Part shown: positions 57,049-64,000 of the stretch, in pieces
Layout of the letters: each line of letters opens with the position of its first letter
How positions within the stretch are numbered: position 1 is the stretch's first letter
Source of the DNA: Micropterix aruncella
Taxonomy: Eukaryota > Arthropoda > Insecta > Lepidoptera > Micropterigidae
Direction: 5' to 3'
DNA: 64,000 bases
Assembly (NCBI GenBank): GCA_944548615.1
Contig: OX155967.1
Coordinates: 805,321-869,320, forward strand
Program-made: the position numbers and the translations under genes
Notes under the pieces: model-generated
Databases searched by the model: none
What the model was told of the DNA's origin: nothing
The model's input: only the letters and a program-made list of their open reading frames with translations

Positions 57049-58490
57049 ATGCCGCGCAACTATCAACGAACATCCACGCGGCAAAATTGGAACGATGAAT
57101 CAATGGCGAAAGCAATGGATGCTTTCAAGAATAAGAAGATGGGATGGCTTTTGGCTTCAAAAACCTTTGGTGTTCCCTAAGCAACATTGAGACGCCATGC
57201 TTTAGGTCATAATAAGATGCTAAAGCCAAATGCCAAGGGACTGGGGAGATTCAAAACAACTTTTCCCAAGGAAGTTGAACGAAAACTAATCCAGCATTTG
57301 AAAACTCTGGAAACAAGGCTGTTCGGCTTAACATGCAAAGACGTGCAAGAGCTAGCTTACCAGATGGCAGAAAATTATGGATTCGAAAATTCATTCAACA
57401 AAGAGAAGAGAATAGCCGGTCAAGAATGGTTATCTGGGTTCCGGAAGATAAACCCCGATATAAAACTACGGAAACCAGAGCCGACATCTGCAGCTAGAGC
57501 GCAAGCTTTTAATAAGCCTCAAATTCAGCGGTTCTTCAATAAACTGCAGGAGATTCAAGAGAAGGAAAATATTCCTCCATCAAGAATATATAACGTTGAT
57601 GAATCGGCACTATCAACTGTGCAAAAACCACAAAAAATATTTGCCACAGCTGGAAGGAAGCAAGTAGGTGCTATAACCAGCGCGGAACGAGGATCCAACG
57701 TTACAGTTGTTTGCTGCATGAACGCTACAGGCAACTACGTCCCACCCTGTCTCATATTTTCACGTAAAAATATGAAGAAAGAACTAACAGATGGTGCACC
57801 TACTGGAACATTAGGTATAGCACAAGAAACAGGGTGGATGACAACAAACGTGTTCTGCACGTGGTTAACCCATTTTCAGTCATATGTCAAGGCATCCATC
57901 GAAGACAAAGTGCTCCTGTTCGTCGACGGTCATGCCAGCCATAAAGGAATAGACTGCCTAACGTATTGCAAAGAGAATGGAATCATCAACGAACATCATC
58001 TGAAGAACCGCGCACATCAGTACAAAGTTCTCCAGCTAAAGAATCTAGCTCAGCCATTCCTGGGCCGTCCACTATACCGGATGTCTCAAATATTAATATT
58101 GAGGTATTATCACCACTACCGAAAGGAAAATTCGTTAGTGGTCAAGGAAAAAGGAAGACGAGGAAACGCGTAACGGAAGTTGTCTTAATATCTACACCAA
58201 ATATGGAAGAAGTCAAAAGAAAGTCAAATCCTACACCTGTGAGAGAAAACAGAAAGGTACAGAAGGTAACGAAGTTCTTAAACCTCAGTTCAGATAGTGA
58301 GGAACTGTTTCCTTCGCTAGAAGACGAGAATGACGATGACGCCGCCTGCATATACTGCAACGACTTATTCTCTCGATCCAAACCAGGAGAAGGGTGGTTG
58401 AAATGCATGGCCTGTGCACGTTGGGCTCACAGCTCATGTGCTGATGTGCCGAAAAAAACTAAAATATTTGTGTGTGAACTGTGTACCTAG
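57049..58490 (+). pseudogene. pogo-like transposase, internally deleted
   Basis: From ATG 57049 an N-terminal helix-turn-helix region (WNDESMAKAMDAFKNKKMGW) is interrupted by TAA at 57178-57180. It then continues in frame with a CENP-B-type HTH (SGFRKINPDIKLRKPE) and the DDE domain. IYNVDESAL carries the first Asp and LLFVDGHASHKG the second. Just after YCKENGI (~57985) the third-Asp region is missing, and the remaining C-terminus is in another frame. That tail includes a PHD-like CxxC...C finger (CIYCND, then CMACARWAHSSCADV and CELC) ending at 58490. The copy cannot be active but keeps good ends. Confidence 0.85.
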
Positions 58491-58781
58491 GTGAAGTATT
58501 GTGATTTAATTGAAATACTAATTTTTTTCTTGCCTATGTCATTTTGTCCCTATTTGGTATGTCGTTTTACCCATACCACTTCAAAAATATTGTTCCGACA
58601 AATTTTGTTATTTTCTGTCTTAACTTTTTAAACTGTAGTTTTAAGTGGGAAATGATTACACTTTTGAGTTCCTAACTAAGCAATGATTGTACAATTACAT
58701 GTATATGTGTAATTTGTATCTTAATTTCCGAATTATAGTTCTAAAACTAAACAGTATGTCATTTTGTACATATCTCCCCTA

Positions 58782-59634
58782 CATCCCTCAGTTATAACAT
58801 TAAAGAAATTATATCAAGAACTACTAAAATCAAACCACCTTAGGACCGGTAAAAGACTAGTCGTGCCAATCACTCTCAATAACATACATGCTTTACTAGA
58901 ATCATCAGCAATGACCGCTTATGTCTACGCTAGCAAGTTGATATATACGTTAGAAATTCCCCTCATCACTACAAGCACCTTCCCAGCCGTGATTAACACC
59001 TTTCAGCCATTAACAAGCAATAAATGGCTGTACATACTAAGGAGATGGAATAATAACTTTACCCCCTGATTGTAAAGTCCATACTGGATACGGTACGCTT
59101 TCGGCGTTCCGAACAAGCGAAGAGAACGTGATATACCCCATCATCACCCCCGACATCAGAACAGAAGACGATTTCGAAAACGTGAAGAATATAGATGTTC
59201 CGCGGTTAACCCCCTTCCGATCAACGAATTGCCATTGGATTTCACTAAGCAAAATCAGACACCACATTGACGAATTCCATAAAGAACTAGAAGAATCTAA
59301 ATCAAAATCATTTACGCCACGATACCAGTCAACATTTTCATGGACTCATCTAGGCATAGGGTTAACTATATTATCATATATACTATGCAAATACTGCAAG
59401 ATCAACCCTATGAAGATTTGACACCGGCACAGATCACCAGAACACCAAAGCAGACGCATACAAATCTTTAATAATTGTTTCGACCCTCATACTAGTAGAC
59501 AGGAGACACAAACAGCTATACCGATGCCAGACAGAGAGCGACCGACACACGAACACATTTCGGAGGATGAAGACGAAGAAATAACGGCACTAACCACTCA
59601 AAGATCAAGCACTAATGCTTCATCTTTATTCTAA
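58782..59634 (+). pseudogene. env: env-like region of element 2, second part
   Basis: Beginning HPSVITLKKLYQELLKSNHL, the frame continues with VYASKLIYTLEIPLITTSTF, resembling the C-terminal ectodomain of insect errantivirus envelope proteins. A stop at 59067 and a shift of frame follow. Another frame then has a hydrophobic membrane-spanning stretch (LGIGLTILSYILCKYC, ~59350-59400) and a tail that can be read to a stop at 59632-59634, next to the purine tract. The frames on either side of the pogo-like insertion also differ. As it stands no envelope protein can be made. Confidence 0.7.
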
Positions 59635-59643
59635 GGGGAAAGG
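59633..59643 (+). promoter_or_regulatory. Polypurine tract of element 2
   Basis: AAGGGGAAAGG directly precedes the right LTR and would prime plus-strand synthesis. Confidence 0.85.
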
Positions 59644-59951
59644 TGTTACATATCAAGAGGACACCTTTTTGGACTTTATCTCATGTATATTAGCATAGTA
59701 ACGTGCATCGCGTCTTAGAACTATTATTAATTATTATTCAATTATTTAATGTAGATGTCCGAACAAACATGGACGACCAAAGTTTCAATGATAACAATGT
59801 AGATTAAGCTTGTATAAAACAGCGGCAATTTATCATATTAGGTCATTCTATTATCCTAAGTCGAGACGTTATTTACTATACCTCTGTACATAATCAAGAA
59901 ATAAAAGAAGTTTGAAGATCTGAAGAGTTTCCACTACACCAATATCTAACA
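59644..59951 (+). repeat. Right LTR of element 2
   Basis: 308 bp, TGTTACATATC to ATATCTAACA, matching the left LTR except for two bases at the extreme 3' end. Confidence 0.95.
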
Positions 59952-60060
59952 AGTCGCCCGATCGCTCGCCGCCGCGCCGTTTCGTATTTGTGTGTCGATT
60001 CACGTTTTTGTTTGTTTTGAAATAAAATGGCAAACAATAATAAAGAGAATGAATCGATTG

Positions 60061-60535
60061 CGCACTCTGACTAACAGTCGGGGGAGTCTGGAAGTAGTAC
60101 TGTTTCCTATAGAACCGGGGTGGTTGCGGACCTTACGGCGACTGCTCTTGAAACGACCATCGGCTACCCCATCCTGGATGTACAGCCCGGGCAAAGGATG
60201 CAGTGGTCCGCGATAGATTCGGTAAACACCGTTTCACCGCTTCGTAAGGGAGAGGACCGCGCAAGCGACCTCGAACTCGTAGCCAATCGAGAGACTGGAG
60301 TAATCTGGTCGCAATTGGAGGTAAAGGCGTGAGTGTAAGCCCGCTGGGTAACACTCCTGGCTATCTCGCGGTTAAGGCGTTGGCCTCTTGCGGGTTTGGG
60401 GCGGAGCTTGACGGTGGACTGTTTTGTTCAATTCTTCTGCGCTCACTCCAGGGAGATAGAACGACCAATCGTTAAATCTTCCCGAGGTGACGGGCTCGCC
60501 CGCTGTAGTCGACAACCCTAGTTGCTAGACTATGC
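60061..60535 (+). mobile_element. Rep-A copy, 3' two-thirds
   Basis: It starts at GCGCACTCTGACTAACAGTC and continues colinearly with 21325-21791 to GTAGTCGACAACCCTAGTTG. The landmarks AAGGGAGAGGACCGCGCAAG and TCGCGGTTAAGGCGTTGG are present. The 5' third is missing; truncation at the 5' side fits retrotransposition. Confidence 0.75.
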
Positions 60536-60539
60536 CGAT

Positions 60540-61860
60540 TTCGCATATCTGGACCATATAGGCCTCTGGATAAGCTCGAGCGCCTATAGAACGTTTGCAT
60601 AAGATAGATATTCAATTTGCGGAAGTATGACCATGTTTTGGAGCGGAATTGCAATGGCTTCGGATACGGGCCCGAAGAAATTCGCAAATCCTTTTACTAC
60701 TATATAATGTCCTACACAATACTACATCTCCCTCCTACCTAAACGAGCTTTCCCCGTGTTAAGAATTCACGGTCTCCCACTTCGTTTAGGTCAGAATAAT
60801 ACTCTGCGTATCCCAAATCACAAAACCAATTGTTTGTCCTACTGCTTTTCCGTATACGCAGCCCGACTATGGAATTAGCCCAGCAGAGGCGTTAACTCGC
60901 TTTTCACCTTTAAGAAATCCATCAATTATAAACCTTTTATTTATCTTAATTTGGAAGTTTATTTATTTATATATTAATATATGTAAGTATTTATGTCTTA
61001 TTCGAATATTTATTTATTTATTTACTTTTTGCTTTAGATACTTATAAAATGCATAAAATTCCTTACAATTTACAAATTCCTTTTAAATTTTATGGTATAT
61101 TATAGTACTCTTTTGTCGTACTTACAAAATAGTACTACTGAGTAGTACTATTTTGTCTACTCTTCTTATCGCGTCAAAATGTCGGTTGACTGAAAGATAT
61201 TGTTAACTATCAATAAGTCCGCCGTTATATGTTTATATTGTGCAATCAAAAGATTTTTCATTTCAGTTTTTATGCATGTATAAAAAAATACTACACTGGC
61301 AACTGTATCAAAGGATGTTTAAAAAAATGATGTTATTCATATCTTCACGGTCAAAACGATATATTTTTAATATTGCTCTTTGACTAGAACGTAAACAGGA
61401 ACTAAAAGAAGCCATTTCTACATGTATATGAATACAAGCCGTGATCCATTATTATTCTTTTGAAGCTAATAAAACACGATTCGTTGGAATCGAGCTACGC
61501 GACGGATTAGGTCACGTATGCATGTATGTAGTGTCGACGATGTGGCTTTATGTTTGTCAGCTGCGGTGGAGTTTTTTAAACGTGATTGATGGCGGAGAAG
61601 GGGGTTGTTGGTAGCTACTTTGAATGTGGGCGTATCAGCGAAACCACTTCCAATTTCTTGGATGATTGAAATATTGTATAGTTTATTTTATGGTATTTTA
61701 ATTCATATATATGTCACTGTTTTATTTCGTTATTATCCTTGGTGTTCACGCCAGTGAGGTTCGTGTGAGAATTAGCGTAATTTTCCGTCTCCTAATCACT
61801 TGTCTAATCAAAGAAAATCCCTTTTATAATTTCTTCCGCTCCAATCAAATATTGTCGGTA
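60540..61860. other. Stretch without supported gene
   Basis: AT-rich apart from 60540-60720. A short inverted run ATAGTACTC...GAGTAGTACTAT-like around 61105-61160 can fold, but no gene or element terminus was recognised. Confidence 0.4.
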
Positions 61861-61871
61861 CCTATTTAAAC

Positions 61872-62090
61872 ATGTCGCGACGGCGTGCCGATCTGAACCG
61901 CCCAGCGCTACGGATCGCCCCGTCTGAACGACGGGTAGGAGAGATATATGTTAACTTGATGGGCGCGGGGTCGAATAAATTCGCTCCGCAAAAAAGATTA
62001 GATTTTTTTGCTCTCGCCGCAAAACCGCCGCATCGCATCACACAAACTTTGAGTAGATTCGCCCGCATCGCGATTCGTGTAAAACCATAG
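61872..62090 (+). other. GC-rich open frame, no recognised product
   Basis: A 72-codon frame, Arg- and Ala-rich, in a GC-rich island (61870-62160) just left of the Penelope-like fragment. No family was recognised; the composition contrast suggests a repeat or a promoter-like region rather than neutral AT-rich DNA. Confidence 0.2.
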
Positions 62091-62183
62091 TGAGTGACAG
62101 TTAACGCCAGAAGCAGAGGTGGCGCAGTCCTGTCTTTCCGCTTTAAATATCCGCTCCTGGGTACTAACGTACACCAGATGTTA

Positions 62184-62840
62184 TAAATAGGATAGAAAAC
62201 GAATTTACCGCGTGAAATTTGTAGCACCCGACGTTTCGGTGACGTTGCAGCCGCCGTTGTCCAGGGTAGACTGAAGAGCTGTCAATCCGTTGTTTTGCGG
62301 GTAGGCCGCGTACCGCTTCCGCCACTGCGTAGATTATAACGGTGGTGGGGGGCCGGGCTCGGAGCGCGGGAATTTTGAAAATCCGTCTTGCACACAACAC
62401 TCACTGTATCCTGTTTTACGTCTTTGCGTTCGGCGTTCGGCGGCGGGAACATTTTAAGAAGAGGGTTCCACGTAGAGGAGAGTTTGTAACCGTCGTCTCT
62501 GTTAAAGTTCGGGGTTCTTCTTATTTCAATGGCTTCCCGGATCATGCGAGGAAAGTAAATTTGTTCTTTGGATAGCACAATGGGATTTTGAAACTGCATC
62601 CAGTGGTTACTTCCGCTATCCAATATATGTTCGCAGATCGCCGATTTTTCTCGCTGAACGTTTTTAACAGCTTTGATGTGTTCTGACAGTCGCGTGGCTA
62701 TGGGCCGTTTCGTTGTCCAACGTAGGCTAGACCGCAACTGCATTCGACTTTATACACACCCGGGGTTTGCAGTGGTATTACATCCTTTACAGGCCTCAAA
62801 AATCGAGCTATATTTTGGGTCGGTACACCAGGTGGTCCTT
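62184..62840 (-). pseudogene. Penelope-like retroelement fragment: GIY-YIG endonuclease and 3' end
   Basis: On the minus strand, IARFLRPVKDVIPLQTPGVY leads into VECSCGLAYVGQ, the GIY-YIG core of Penelope-like elements. After a frameshift near 62715 the frame continues IATRLSEHIKAVKN, SAICEHILDSG, IYFPRMIREAIEI and NFNRDDGYKLSSTW, the standard C-terminus. The 3' end (62184-62280) contains CACCGAAACGTCGGGTGCTA. The reverse transcriptase is missing by 5' truncation. It is inactive as it stands. Confidence 0.85.
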
Positions 62841-62959
62841 CAAGCTAGTAAACTCACACGGATCTCACGCAAATACATAAAACGCCTAGAGTGCTCTTCT
62901 GATTAACAAGACCAGATCATAACTTGGATTATTTTAATAATATTTTTATTACACTAGGA

Positions 62960-64000
62960 TTATTTTTATTACAATCTTTAAGTCTGATAGTATTGAAGAA
63001 ATTAGCAACTATCGGCCTATCTCCTTGCTTAGCGTGTTTTTAAAAATCATTGAAAAAGTCACGGCTCGTTAAATTCTTTGACTCAGAGTGACTTTTCTCT
63101 GATCATCAATACGGCTTTAGACAGGGTCGAGAGACAAATGATGCCATTAATTTCGTTACTCAATCCGTAGCTAAGAGTATTGACTAAGGGAAAAAACAAG
63201 GCAATTTTCCTCGACTGTCTAAAGCATTTGATGCGATACTAAAAAAAACTCATTGGATATGGTATACAAGGATACTCGAATGACTGGATAGAATGTTATT
63301 TGATAGACAGTTCACAGATGTTAGTGATTGAAGGCATAGAAAGTGACAAAGCCGAAATATCCTTTGAAGTACCTCAAGGCAGCGTACTTGGCCCTATTCT
63401 GTTTCTCATGTACGTCAATGATTTGTGTGAATTGCCTTTTGGCGATAATGCAAGAATTGTCTCCTTTGCTGATGACACGGTTATCTCGATCTGGAATTGG
63501 ACACATGGGCGTCGGCGTTCGACAGGGCGACTGCGGGACTGGAACTGGCTAAACGATGGCTTGATAATAATATATTGACACGAAGACAAGGTTAAATATA
63601 TGACATCGACACAGACCTAAATACAGACCTTTATCATCGATAATAGACAATAACCCAAAACTGGCCACCATATTAAGGTATATAAATGCGACGACAAGAA
63701 CTGTATATGTTTACCACTTGATCACACGAAGACAATGAAATATTTAAGAATCAACCAAAATTTTAAATGAACACAACACATTGAAGCTACGACTAAACGG
63801 GGTACCGGATTAGTCCAATCTCTAACTAAATCGTACTATGACGTAGAGCTCTCTACTACCATATATAACCAATGTTGTAGGTTGTAGGAGGATAAGACGT
63901 ATTATAAGGAATATTTTAGACCCCAAGAAATTAAAAACAACATACTATGCCTTGTGCCAAAGTATTCTAAGCTATGGAATCATTGGCTGGGGAGCTTGTG
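62960..64000 (+). pseudogene. LINE reverse transcriptase fragment, continues past window
   Basis: Frames read EEISNYRPISLLS near 62995, VPQGSVLGPILFLMYVNDL near 63368 and VSFADDTVIS near 63460 (catalytic ADD). Further on SILSYGIIGWGAC lies at the very end of the window. Many stops and frameshifts separate them. It is a Jockey/CR1-type remnant whose C-terminus lies beyond 64000. Confidence 0.75.

Larger units (their letters stand above)
56446..58779 (+). mobile_element. pogo-like DNA transposon in env
   Basis: A 2334-bp element between TA duplications at 56444-56445 and 58780-58781. Its ends are perfect 26-bp inverted repeats beginning GGGGAGATATGTACAAAATG. Repeats of GGACAAAATGACATA occur inward from both ends in both orientations, for example 56813-56829, 56841-56855 and 58535-58549. 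One pair at 56856-56872 and 56877-56893 forms a perfect 17-bp-arm palindrome. These features and the transposase place it in the pogo branch of Tc1/mariner. Confidence 0.9.

Noticed and set aside
59995..60070. Start of a host gene after the right LTR of element 2 (ATG in TAAAATGGCAAACAA)
   Set aside because: The frame is only about 15 codons long and runs into Rep-A; no splice donor or homology supports it.
60472..60687. 71-codon minus-strand frame over the Rep-A end
   Set aside because: It crosses the boundary between Rep-A and flanking DNA, so it cannot be a conserved gene.

Overview
This window looks like transposon-dense eukaryotic, most likely insect and probably lepidopteran, DNA. The sequence is AT-rich and I could support no host gene. 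It carries piggyBac, mariner, pogo-like and Kolobok-like transposons, many LINE fragments of the Jockey/CR1 type, a Penelope-like fragment and two large Ty3/gypsy LTR retrotransposons. One transposase gene has 10 short introns with ordinary GT/AG borders. The density and nesting fit heterochromatin or a W-type sex chromosome, but that is inference.

Layout. 1-10 kb: AT-rich DNA with a rearranged direct/inverted repeat, LINE 3' ends (2.0-4.1 kb, 7.6-8.0 kb), a decayed mariner transposase (8.2-8.7 kb) and short tandem repeats. 9.8-10.45 kb: first copy of a GC-richer dispersed family, here called Rep-A, which recurs at 20.4-21.8, 25.3, 26.8 and 60.1 kb. 10.5-15.7 kb: a LINE with two uninterrupted ORFs and an (ATG)n tail. 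17.06-19.27 kb: a decayed piggyBac element with matching ends and TTAA duplications. 22.8-31.5 kb: a graveyard of LINE fragments. 31.5-40.04 kb: a very young Ty3/gypsy element (1.13-kb LTRs, intact gag and pol) inserted in a LINE remnant; gag and pol are joined by a textbook -1 frameshift signal. 40.4-41.6 kb: another LINE remnant.

42.70-59.95 kb is the centrepiece: a 17.25-kb errantivirus-like LTR element with 308-bp LTRs and a 4-bp target duplication. Its pol reading frame begins with a macrodomain resembling the ADP-ribose hydrolase TARG1/OARD1, with the expected catalytic Lys and Asp retained. A canonical T TTA AAC slippery site links gag to that frame, though one stop codon lies between them. 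Its env region is broken by two DNA transposons: a 6.8-kb Kolobok-like element flanked by TTAA, whose 11-exon transposase gene (925 codons) seems intact and ends in a YqaJ-type nuclease domain, and a 2.3-kb pogo-like element flanked by TA whose transposase has lost its third catalytic region.

60-64 kb holds a further Rep-A copy, a Penelope-like GIY-YIG fragment (minus strand) and a LINE fragment running off the right edge. The gene products act only within their own elements: gag/pol/env for LTR elements, ORF1/ORF2 for LINEs, transposases for DNA elements. The long AT-rich gaps at 780-2040, 4070-4670, 5250-7560, 19.3-20.2, 21.8-22.85 and 60.5-61.86 kb show no supportable gene.
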